Source of the DNA: Desulfobacter sp.
GTDB lineage: Bacteria; Desulfobacterota; Desulfobacteria; Desulfobacterales; Desulfobacteraceae
Length of the DNA stretch: 10,729 nt
Reading direction: 5' to 3'
NCBI GenBank assembly: GCA_030145005.1
Contig: JAQYWJ010000059.1
Location: forward strand, 1 to 10,729
Position numbers and translations under genes: made by a program. The notes under the pieces are model-generated. The model was given only the letters and a program-made list of their open reading frames with translations, searched no databases and was not told where the DNA came from. Shown piece by piece: positions 1 to 6,297 of the stretch. Positions within the stretch are counted from its first letter, which is position 1; each line of letters opens with the position of its first letter.

Positions 1-200
1 CTGAGCAGAAAAGGTTCTACAGATCCAATCTCTGCACAAAACAAGAAAAGCTATGGAACCCGTCTCCATAATTTAGATTTTCTGAAAAACAGTGAAATGG
101 CTTCCATTTTTATTCTTGTTTGAGTAAGTTACGGTTTCCCCAAACCTAATAACAGCAAAAAGAAAGGGCATAATGGAAGCCACAAGCATAACCCAGACTA
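1..200. other. Gene-poor left edge, no gene recognised
   Basis: No convincing gene is visible here. The + frame beginning at base 1 is open to a TGA at 121-123, about 40 codons ending in ...SIFILV, and could be the 3' end of a gene entering from the left. On the minus strand an ATG at 69-67 opens a frame of 23 codons that runs off the left edge. A 65-codon minus-strand frame (73-270) has one hydrophobic stretch, but its start lies inside the 201-279 palindrome. None of the three shows a ribosome binding site or a recognisable domain, so all are left uncalled. Together with the palindrome at 201-279, this makes up the 317 bases ahead of the first real gene. Confidence 0.3.
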
Positions 201-279
201 AGAGCCTGTTTGGTAATTGATGAATCGGCTGCAATCTCATGAGATTTCGCTTCGATCCCCTAATTACCAAACAGGCTCT
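201..279. repeat. 79-nt palindrome with 18-bp perfect inverted ends, MITE-like
   Basis: Bases 201-218 (AGAGCCTGTTTGGTAATT) are the exact reverse complement of 262-279, with 43 nt between them. The centre carries a further 14-bp perfect palindrome, AATCTCATGAGATT (233-246), so the whole element could fold into one long hairpin or cruciform. If the ends are taken as GAGCC...GGCTC (202-278), both sides are flanked by TAA (199-201 and 279-281), which would fit a 3-bp target duplication. Terminal inverted repeats plus a short duplication and no coding capacity suggest a miniature inverted-repeat element mobilised by a transposase elsewhere. There is no T-run after the hairpin, so it does not look like an intrinsic terminator. 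The family assignment is open. Confidence 0.7.
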
Positions 280-317
280 AAAGCCAAATTTTAGACTGAT
301 TTAAGGAACCAAGTCCC

Positions 318-770
318 ATGAAATGCGTAAAAGGCGATTTAATTCACCTGGCCCGGGAAGGGCAGTTTGATCTCATTATTCATGGCTGCAACTGTTTTTG
401 CACCATGGGCGCCGGAATTGCCAAACAGATCCGCACTCATTTTCCCCAGGCCTGGGAAGCCGACCTTGCGACGGCATCCGGTGACAGGTCCAAACTGGGC
501 AGTTATTCAAAGGCATGTTTAAACACATCATCCGGCAGATTGTATGTGATCAATGCCTACACCCAATATCACTATTCGGGGGACGGGGTATTGGTTGATT
601 ATGATGCCATAGCAAAGGTCTTTACCACACTGAAAAAACAGTTCAGCGGCAATCGCATGGGATATCCTAAAATCGGGGCCGGACTTGCCAAAGGAGACTG
701 GAACATTATCAGTAAAATAATAAACAGCGCTCTGGATGGCGAGACTCACACCCTGGTTGAGCTTAGATGA
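318..770 (+). CDS. Stand-alone macro-domain protein (ADP-ribose binding)
   Basis: This 150-residue protein is essentially a single macro domain. Visible features are the N-terminal VKGDLI strand (residues 4-9), HGCNCFCTMGAGIA at 22-35 (the ADP-ribose binding loop region), VINAYTQ at 78-84, and the second phosphate loop IGAGLAKGDW at 119-128. Macro domains bind ADP-ribose, and many hydrolyse ADP-ribose-1''-phosphate or remove ADP-ribose from proteins. The pattern resembles the stand-alone phosphatase/ADP-ribose-binding group common in phages and bacteria. Whether it is catalytic cannot be decided by eye. The ATG at 318 has AAGGA (303-307) 10 nt upstream. No partner gene (such as a DarT-type toxin) lies beside it, and the gene sits between two unrelated palindromic repeats (201-279 and 832-956), which hints that it may have been acquired. 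The macro fold is secure; the substrate is not known. Confidence 0.9.
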   Translation: MKCVKGDLIHLAREGQFDLIIHGCNCFCTMGAGIAKQIRTHFPQAWEADLATASGDRSKLGSYSKACLNTSSGRLYVINAYTQYHYSGDGVLVDYDAIAKVFTTLKKQFSGNRMGYPKIGAGLAKGDWNIISKIINSALDGETHTLVELR

Positions 771-831
771 TTAAACTAAATAATTAAAAAATAATCAAAT
801 TAAGGTTTGCACAATTGCTGATTTTATCTTA

Positions 832-956
832 GTGTTTGGACCCAAAGTCACCCATCTGCGGCGTTGCATAAAAATTTAACGTCCTCACAACCACAAGGTT
901 GCTCCGGTTTTAAATTTTTATACGCCTTGCATCTGGGCAACTTTGCGTCCAAACAC
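832..956. repeat. Large imperfect palindrome (about 125 nt) upstream of argC
   Basis: The outer arms GTGTTTGGAC (832-841) and GTCCAAACAC (947-956) pair perfectly. Moving inward, CAAAGT (843-848) pairs with ACTTTG (940-945), CCCA (851-854) with TGGG (934-937), and ATAAAAATTTAA (868-879) with TTAAATTTTTAT (910-921). The tip is CAACC (888-892) and GGTTG (897-901) around a 4-nt loop. The whole piece can form one long hairpin as DNA cruciform or RNA. Such spacer palindromes are typically dispersed, multi-copy elements. From memory, similar sequences occur between genes of Desulfobacteraceae, but I cannot verify this here. It is unrelated in sequence to the palindrome at 201-279. Any promoter for argC must lie in or just downstream of it. 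Confidence 0.8.
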
Positions 957-1014
957 GGGATTCCGTTCGGGCATTAAATATACAACATTAAGACTAAAGA
1001 CAAAGATTAAAGAG

Positions 1015-2052
1015 ATGATTAAAACAGCAATAGCAGGCGCATCAGGCTATACCGGCCTGGAACTGGTCAAATTGATTTCCAACCACCCTAAGGCCAGCCT
1101 TGAAGCAGTAACCTCAAACTCGTACCAGGGAAAATCATTTACCGAAATTTTTCCTTCCATGCGCGGATTTGAATCCCTGATATGCACGCCCTTTGATGCC
1201 AAGGAACTCTCAGGTAAAGTGGATGTCGTCTTTCTGGCCTTGCCCCACAAAGTATCCATGGCATTTGCGCCAAAACTCATAGACCAGAATATAAAAGTCA
1301 TTGATCTTTCAGCGGACTTCAGGTTTGATGATGCCAAGGCATATGAAACGGTATATCAGCCCCACACCGCCCCAAATCTTCTGGAAGAAAGCGTTTACGG
1401 TTTGTGTGAACTCAACCGGGATCGCATCAAAAGTGCAAGGATAATCGGGAATCCCGGTTGTTACCCAACATCCATCCTTCTGCCCCTGGTTCCGCTGCTC
1501 AAGGAAAAGCTGATTTCCCCCCAGGGCCTGATTTCAGATTCAAAATCCGGAGTCAGCGGTGCAGGTCGGTCTCTTTCCCTGACCACCCATTTCTGTGAGG
1601 CAAACGAATCCTTTGGCCCGTATAAAGTGGGCAATCACAGGCACACCCCTGAAATCAACGAAGTATTGACCAAGGCGGCCGGGAAAACAGTCTCTTTGAC
1701 CTTTGTTCCCCACCTGGTACCTGTAACCCGGGGCATGGTTTCAACCATTTATGCCCAAACTTGCGAAGGTGTCACCGAAAAACAAATTCGAGGTACCCTT
1801 AACAAATGCTATAAAAATGAACCCTTTGTCAGGATTCTGCCCCCGGATAAATTTCCGAACATGTCCCATGTCAAGGGAACGAATTGCTGCGATATCGGTT
1901 TTCACCTGGAACCTGAATCAGGCCGACTGATCCTTGTTTCAGCCATTGACAATCTGCTCAAGGGAGCCGCCGGCCAGGCAGTTCAGAATATGAATATCAT
2001 GTTCGCCATTGACGAAAAAGCAGGGTTGGATTGGGTGCAAACTCCGCTGTAA
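1015..2052 (+). CDS. argC: N-acetyl-gamma-glutamyl-phosphate reductase
   Basis: ArgC catalyses the NADPH-dependent reduction of N-acetylglutamyl-5-phosphate to N-acetylglutamate semialdehyde, the third step of arginine biosynthesis, in the cytoplasm. The 345-residue product has the usual family length. The N-terminal Rossmann motif GASGYTG is at residues 8-14, the catalytic cysteine is Cys149 in GNPGCYPT, and the conserved histidines lie in GNHRHTPEI (206-214). The C-terminal SAIDNLLKGAAGQAVQN stretch is also typical. The frame is open from 943, but the added N-terminal residues would come from the upstream palindrome and do not look like ArgC. ATG 1015 starts exactly at the expected MIKTAIAGASG. 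The Shine-Dalgarno sequence is weak (AAAGAG directly before the ATG). No other arg gene is adjacent, so it appears to be a solitary biosynthetic gene. Confidence 0.96.
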   Translation: MIKTAIAGASGYTGLELVKLISNHPKASLEAVTSNSYQGKSFTEIFPSMRGFESLICTPFDAKELSGKVDVVFLALPHKVSMAFAPKLIDQNIKVIDLSADFRFDDAKAYETVYQPHTAPNLLEESVYGLCELNRDRIKSARIIGNPGCYPTSILLPLVPLLKEKLISPQGLISDSKSGVSGAGRSLSLTTHFCEANESFGPYKVGNHRHTPEINEVLTKAAGKTVSLTFVPHLVPVTRGMVSTIYAQTCEGVTEKQIRGTLNKCYKNEPFVRILPPDKFPNMSHVKGTNCCDIGFHLEPESGRLILVSAIDNLLKGAAGQAVQNMNIMFAIDEKAGLDWVQTPL

Positions 2053-2065
2053 GTGCATTTTTAAT

Positions 2066-2219
2066 CAGGGCAAACGCATTAAAATCTCGGTTGTAATAAA
2101 TTCAACAGGTTATAAAGCTTGATTTCAGCTTTTATGCTCCTTTTAAAAAGTTCTATTTTTTTAAATGTTTGAATTTATTGAAATCAAAAATCATGCCAAT
2201 TTTTAATGCGTTCACCCTG
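2066..2219. repeat. 154-nt nested palindrome with branched fold between argC and M23 gene
   Basis: The outer arms are CAGGGCAAACGCATTAAAA (2066-2084) and TTTTAATGCGTTCACCCTG (2201-2219), which match at 17 of 19 positions. A second stem pairs AATAAATTCAA (2095-2105) with TTGAATTTATT (2169-2179), 11 of 11. Inside this lie two local hairpins: ATAAAGCT/AGCTTTTAT (2112-2119 with 2127-2135, one bulge) and TTTAAAAA/TTTTTAAA (2142-2149 with 2158-2165, 8-nt loop). The predicted shape is a stem with an internal loop leading to a forked head. An alternative pairing of GATTTCA (2121-2127) with TGAAATC (2179-2185) would compete. There is no coding potential. It could be a non-autonomous mobile element or a structured RNA; it is not an obvious terminator. 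Confidence 0.65.
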
Positions 2220-2228
2220 CATTTTTAC

Positions 2229-2258
2229 TTGACACGGATATCATATAGCTTGTATTAA
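2229..2258 (+). promoter_or_regulatory. Sigma70-type promoter for the M23 peptidase gene
   Basis: A perfect -35 hexamer TTGACA (2229-2234) is followed after 18 nt by TATTAA (2253-2258). The predicted transcription start, about 7 nt after the -10, falls at about 2265, directly on the ATG at 2266. The promoter begins 10 nt after the end of the 2066-2219 palindrome. Confidence 0.6.
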
Positions 2259-2265
2259 TATTTAG

Positions 2266-3192
2266 ATGAAAAGTCGAATCAAAATATGGCTTCATTCAGG
2301 TAATAGTTCAAGAATCAGAGAAATTTCGCTTAGAAAATCGTTTTTACTTTGTTCTATGCTTCTTTTCATAGCCTGCGCCGGAACAGTATCCTACTTCGGC
2401 CATGACTACTATTTACTTAAGCAGACTGACCGTGATAATGCGGTGCTACTTGAAACCATCACAGGCCAAAAAATTGAACTTGAAGACCAGAGACGTCAGA
2501 TTCAGATGTTTGCCGGAGAAATTCAGGGGTTAAAGGAGCAGATTACAAAACTTGGACAATTAGAGAATCAGGTACGTCTTATTGCCGATATTGACAAATC
2601 AGGACGATCATCAGGCCTATTGGGCATCGGCGGAGTATCGAAAATTGATCTGGATCAAGAGATCCCCCTTGACGCCCACCATAACGCCCTGATACGGGAG
2701 ATGCATCATCAGGTAAAACAGATCAAATCTGTTGCTGATAAAGAGAAGCTAGATTTCAATGACCTGATCGACAAATTGACGAAAAAGAAAAACCTGCTGG
2801 CTTCCTCCCCGTCCATCAGGCCGGTTTCAGGTACTATAACATCGCCCTTTGGTTACCGAAAATCTCCTTTCACCGGAAGGAGAACCTTTCATTCAGGCCT
2901 TGATATCTCCAACCGAATAGGTACTAAAATTGTTTCAACTGCGGCCGGTAAAGTGGTTTTTGCCGGAAGAAAAACCGGCTACGGAAATGTTGTCATTATT
3001 GACCACGGATATGGAAAAGCAACCAAATATGCCCATTTAAGAAAAATCCTCGCTCATAAAAATCAGCAGGTCAAACGCGGGGAGGCAATTGCCACCTTAG
3101 GCAATACCGGTCGAACCACCGGCCCCCATCTTCACTATGAGGTTCTTGTCAACGGTACACCTGTCAATCCTTCAAAATATATCCTCAATTAG
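2266..3192 (+). CDS. Membrane-anchored M23 (LytM-type) peptidoglycan hydrolase
   Basis: The 308-residue protein has a basic N-terminus, one hydrophobic membrane segment at about residues 25-44 and a charged, coiled-coil-like region at about 55-110. After a second helical stretch (140-175) comes a C-terminal M23 domain at about 185-305. The zinc and catalytic residues are visible: His209 and Asp213 in HSGLD, His257 in KYAHL, and His288/His290 in GPHLHYE. All active-site positions are intact, so it is expected to be an active cell-wall endopeptidase cutting peptide cross-links in the periplasm, rather than a degenerate EnvC/NlpD-type activator. The architecture (single TM, coiled coil, M23) matches MepM-like or cell-division-associated hydrolases; the exact substrate is unknown. 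ATG 2266 is forced, because an in-frame TAG lies at 2263-2265. There is no Shine-Dalgarno sequence, and the promoter position suggests a leaderless message. Confidence 0.9.
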   Translation: MKSRIKIWLHSGNSSRIREISLRKSFLLCSMLLFIACAGTVSYFGHDYYLLKQTDRDNAVLLETITGQKIELEDQRRQIQMFAGEIQGLKEQITKLGQLENQVRLIADIDKSGRSSGLLGIGGVSKIDLDQEIPLDAHHNALIREMHHQVKQIKSVADKEKLDFNDLIDKLTKKKNLLASSPSIRPVSGTITSPFGYRKSPFTGRRTFHSGLDISNRIGTKIVSTAAGKVVFAGRKTGYGNVVIIDHGYGKATKYAHLRKILAHKNQQVKRGEAIATLGNTGRTTGPHLHYEVLVNGTPVNPSKYILN

Positions 3193-3261
3193 TGTTTAGC
3201 CACCGGCTGATGCAGCCCTGGAGTTTATTGTTCGTTATTTCATCAACCAGCCCAAAAGAAA

Positions 3262-3348
3262 ATTCGTGCCTGCCCAGAAATAAGAATTTTCATCAAACAA
3301 AAAATTGAGCAAAAAGACTATTTGGAGATGGGCACGAATCATTTTTTT
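3262..3348 (+). terminator. Possible terminator between M23 gene and secA
   Basis: ATTCGTGCC (3262-3270) is the exact complement of GGCACGAAT (3331-3339) and is followed closely by a run of seven T (3342-3348) and more T-rich sequence. The 60-nt loop is long for an intrinsic terminator, although it contains a small inner hairpin AATTTT/AAAATT (3285-3290 with 3301-3306). It would separate the M23 transcript from secA. It could instead be another palindromic repeat. A weak promoter-like pair for secA, TTGTAC (3378-3383) and TAAAAT (3402-3407) with 18-nt spacing, lies just downstream. Confidence 0.4.
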
Positions 3349-3426
3349 CTTTTATTTTCCGGAAGAATGCTTATATGTTGTACTGACAAATTAAATGACC
3401 TTAAAATTTAAACAGGTAGCGTTTAC

Positions 3427-5952
3427 ATGGCACTCAATTTTCTTACTAAACTCTTCGGATCCAGCAATGACAGGATCCTTAAAAAAATTCAGCCTATTAT
3501 TGACCAGATAAACGAATTTGAACCCCGAATCCAGGCCTTATCAGATATCCAGATAAGTGAAAAAACAACTGAGTTTAAAAACCGCCTGGCAAAGGGAGAA
3601 ACCCTGGACGACATTCTTCCCGAAGCCTTTGCCCTGGTTAGGGAAGCATCGGTGCGTACCCTTGGGCTCCGTCATTATGATGTTCAGCTCATTGGCGGCA
3701 TTGCATTGCACCGCGGTACCATTGCAGAGATGAAAACCGGTGAAGGTAAAACCTTGATGTCCACCCTGCCCGCTTACCTGAATGCCCTTACGGGCAAAGG
3801 TGTTCACATTGTTACGGTCAATGACTATCTGGCCCGGCGTGACGCAGAATGGATGTCCCAGGTGTATGATTTTTTAGGACTGAGCGTAGGGGTAGTTCTT
3901 CATGACTTGGACGCCCAGGAACGCAAACAGGCCTATGCCGCCGACATCACATACGGTACCAATAACGAATTTGGTTTTGACTACCTGCGGGATAACATGA
4001 AATTCGATCCCGAAGAGCTGGCCCAGGGAAATCTGAATTTCGCCATTGTGGACGAGGTGGACTCCATTCTCATTGACGAGGCAAGAACCCCTTTGATTAT
4101 TTCAGGACCGGCTGAAAAATCCACCCACCTGTATACCCAGGCCAATACCATTATCCCCGCATTTCAAAAAGATATCGACTATACCCTGGATGAAGAATCA
4201 AAAACCGTGTCTCTTACCGAAGACGGCATTGCAAAGGGTGAAGAGGTGCTCAATGTGGACAATCTTTATGATCCGGCCAATATTGAACTCCTGCACCACC
4301 TCAACCAGGCTTTAAAGGCCCATGTAATTTTCAAACGTGACACGGACTACATTGTAAAAAACGACCAGGTCGTCATCGTGGATGAATTTACAGGCCGGCT
4401 TATGAGTGGGCGTCGGTACTCGGAAGGTCTCCACCAGGCCCTTGAGGCCAAGGAGGGGGTTAAAATTGAAAATGAAAACCAGACCCTTGCTTCCATCACC
4501 TTTCAGAACTACTTCAGGATGTATGACAAGCTGTCGGGCATGACCGGTACAGCAGATACGGAAGCAGAAGAATTTAAAAAAATTTACAACCTGGATGTGC
4601 TGGTCATTCCCACCCACCAACCCATGGTCCGTGAAGACCGGGCAGATCTGATCTACAAGACCCAGAAAGAAAAATACGATGCTGCCATCACGGAGATCAT
4701 CCGGCTGCATAAAAAAGGACAGCCTGTGCTGGTGGGTACCATTTCCATTGATGTCTCCGAATCCCTAAGCGAAAAGCTCAAGAAAAAAGGGGTTAAGCAT
4801 ACTGTTCTCAATGCCAAGCACCACAAGCAAGAGGCAGAAATTGTGGCCAATGCGGGCCAGAAAGGCGCTGTGACCATCTCCACCAACATGGCCGGTCGTG
4901 GTACTGACATCAAGCTGGGAGAAGGGGTTAAAGAACTTGGCGGCCTTCATATTCTTGGCACATCCCGCCATGAATCCCGGCGTATTGACAACCAGCTGCG
5001 AGGCCGGTCCGGCCGCCAGGGAGATCCGGGAAGTTCCCGGTTTTATTTGAGCCTGGAAGACGATCTGCTCAGAATTTTCGGCGGAGACCGTATCCATTCC
5101 GTCATGGACCGGCTGGGCATTGAAGAAGGCGAGCACATTGAACATAAATTTATTTCCAAAGCCATCGAAAACGCCCAGTCCAAGGTGGAAGGACACAACT
5201 TTGAAATCAGAAAGCATCTGCTCGAATATGACGATGTCATGAACCAGCAGCGTGAGATCATTTATCGCCAGCGCCGTGAGGCACTGACCTCCAAGGATCT
5301 CAAACAGGTGGCTCACGATATGATGGAAGATGTCTCCTATGACCTTTTGGAAGGATTTGTTTTAGACAAAACAGCAATCAAGGAATGGGACCTGGAAGGA
5401 CTTTCGTCAGCAATAAAAGGGCAGTTCAATATGGAGCTATCCTTAGATAAGCCTGTGCAGGAAAATTTTTCAGCGGACCAACTGGGACAATTTATATTTG
5501 ACGCAGCCCATGCCCTATACCAGAAAAAAGAAGCGATGTACGGCCCTGAAATCATCCGCCACGTTGAACGGTTTATTATCCTCCAGACTGTGGACACCAG
5601 ATGGAAGGAACATCTTTTAAACATGGACCATCTAAAAGAAGGCATCGGCCTTCGGGGATATGCCCAGCAGGATCCTTTGCGTATCTATAAAAAAGAAGGG
5701 TTTGATATGTTCCAGGACCTGATGAACCGGATCAAACAGGAAGTGGTGGATATCCTGTTTAAAATCCAGATCGCCTCTCCCACCCAGGTAGAGGAGATGA
5801 AACAAGAAGAACAGCAGGGCCTGACCTTTTCTTCCCATTCTGATGAATCCGCTCCCAAACAGCCGGTCAGGCGTTCATCTGAAAAAATCCAAAGAAATGC
5901 CCTCTGCTCCTGCGGTTCCGGCAAAAAATATAAAAAATGCTGCGGACAATAA
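3427..5952 (+). CDS. secA: Preprotein translocase ATPase SecA
   Basis: SecA is the motor that binds unfolded preproteins and drives them through the SecYEG channel by ATP hydrolysis at the inner membrane. The 841-residue length is normal for the family. Visible features are the Walker A motif MKTGEGKT (102-109), Walker B VDEVD (208-212) followed by the SILIDEARTPLIISG signature, NMAGRGTDIKLG and QLRGRSGRQGDPGSSR of the second nucleotide-binding fold, and a C-terminal zinc-binding tail with Cys827, Cys829, Cys838 and Cys839 (CSCGSGKKYKKCC), which normally contacts SecB and lipids. AGGT (3414-3417) lies 9 nt before the ATG. The gene is intact and ends 29 nt before clpS, so it probably heads a secA-clpS-clpA-aat transcription unit. 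Confidence 0.98.
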   Translation: MALNFLTKLFGSSNDRILKKIQPIIDQINEFEPRIQALSDIQISEKTTEFKNRLAKGETLDDILPEAFALVREASVRTLGLRHYDVQLIGGIALHRGTIAEMKTGEGKTLMSTLPAYLNALTGKGVHIVTVNDYLARRDAEWMSQVYDFLGLSVGVVLHDLDAQERKQAYAADITYGTNNEFGFDYLRDNMKFDPEELAQGNLNFAIVDEVDSILIDEARTPLIISGPAEKSTHLYTQANTIIPAFQKDIDYTLDEESKTVSLTEDGIAKGEEVLNVDNLYDPANIELLHHLNQALKAHVIFKRDTDYIVKNDQVVIVDEFTGRLMSGRRYSEGLHQALEAKEGVKIENENQTLASITFQNYFRMYDKLSGMTGTADTEAEEFKKIYNLDVLVIPTHQPMVREDRADLIYKTQKEKYDAAITEIIRLHKKGQPVLVGTISIDVSESLSEKLKKKGVKHTVLNAKHHKQEAEIVANAGQKGAVTISTNMAGRGTDIKLGEGVKELGGLHILGTSRHESRRIDNQLRGRSGRQGDPGSSRFYLSLEDDLLRIFGGDRIHSVMDRLGIEEGEHIEHKFISKAIENAQSKVEGHNFEIRKHLLEYDDVMNQQREIIYRQRREALTSKDLKQVAHDMMEDVSYDLLEGFVLDKTAIKEWDLEGLSSAIKGQFNMELSLDKPVQENFSADQLGQFIFDAAHALYQKKEAMYGPEIIRHVERFIILQTVDTRWKEHLLNMDHLKEGIGLRGYAQQDPLRIYKKEGFDMFQDLMNRIKQEVVDILFKIQIASPTQVEEMKQEEQQGLTFSSHSDESAPKQPVRRSSEKIQRNALCSCGSGKKYKKCCGQ

Positions 5953-5981
5953 TAACGATCAATTGAACCCAAGGTTAAGGT

Positions 5982-6290
5982 ATGACATCCACTGATTCCA
6001 AAACCCGGCCCAGAATATCAAATGAAACAAGAGAGGATCATCCGCCCATGTATAAGGTGCTTTTGCACAATGACGATTATACAACCATGGATTTTGTGGT
6101 GGATATCCTGATCCGGGCATTCGGAAAATCTCTTGAAAAAGCCACACAAATAATGCTTAATGTACATAATAAGGGAAAGGCCGTTTGCGGCATTTATCCA
6201 CGGGAAATAGCGGAAACAAAAGTTCAGACCGTGCATAATCTGGCCCGCGGCAAAGGGTTCCCCTTAAAAAGTACAATGGAAAAGGAGTAA
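5982..6290 (+). CDS. clpS: ClpS, N-degron adaptor for ClpAP
   Basis: ClpS binds proteins with an N-terminal Leu, Phe, Tyr or Trp and hands them to ClpA for degradation by ClpAP. The 102-residue protein has the usual flexible N-terminal tail (1-22) and a compact core. The recognition-pocket residues are present: Asn30, Asp31 and Asp32 in LLHNDDYTTMDFV, gate residue Met36, and His62 in VHNKGKAVCG, all shifted by exactly 4 from E. coli Asn34/Asp35/Asp36/Met40/His66. The pocket therefore looks competent for N-degron binding. An SD-like AAGG (5971-5974) precedes the ATG by 7 nt. It follows secA by 29 nt and precedes clpA by 7 nt, so translation and dosage are probably coupled to clpA. Confidence 0.96.
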   Translation: MTSTDSKTRPRISNETREDHPPMYKVLLHNDDYTTMDFVVDILIRAFGKSLEKATQIMLNVHNKGKAVCGIYPREIAETKVQTVHNLARGKGFPLKSTMEKE

Positions 6291-6297
6291 ATGGTAT

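Noticed and set aside
73..270. 65-codon minus-strand frame with one hydrophobic stretch
   Set aside because: Its start lies inside the 201-279 palindrome, it has no ribosome binding site and no recognisable domain; probably chance.
832..956. CRISPR repeat or tandem array
   Set aside because: The two arms are inverted, not direct, copies and there is no regular repeat-spacer pattern anywhere in the window.
943..1014. Longer N-terminus for ArgC starting at TTG 943
   Set aside because: The extra residues derive from the upstream palindrome and do not resemble ArgC; ATG 1015 begins at the expected family N-terminus.
4312..5316. Long minus-strand open frames opposite secA
   Set aside because: They are shadows of a strongly conserved secA coding sequence with all its motifs and have no recognisable domains.
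6291..6297. ATG at 6291 as the clpA start
   Set aside because: It is out of frame with clpA; ATG 6298 is in frame and well placed behind AAGGAG.
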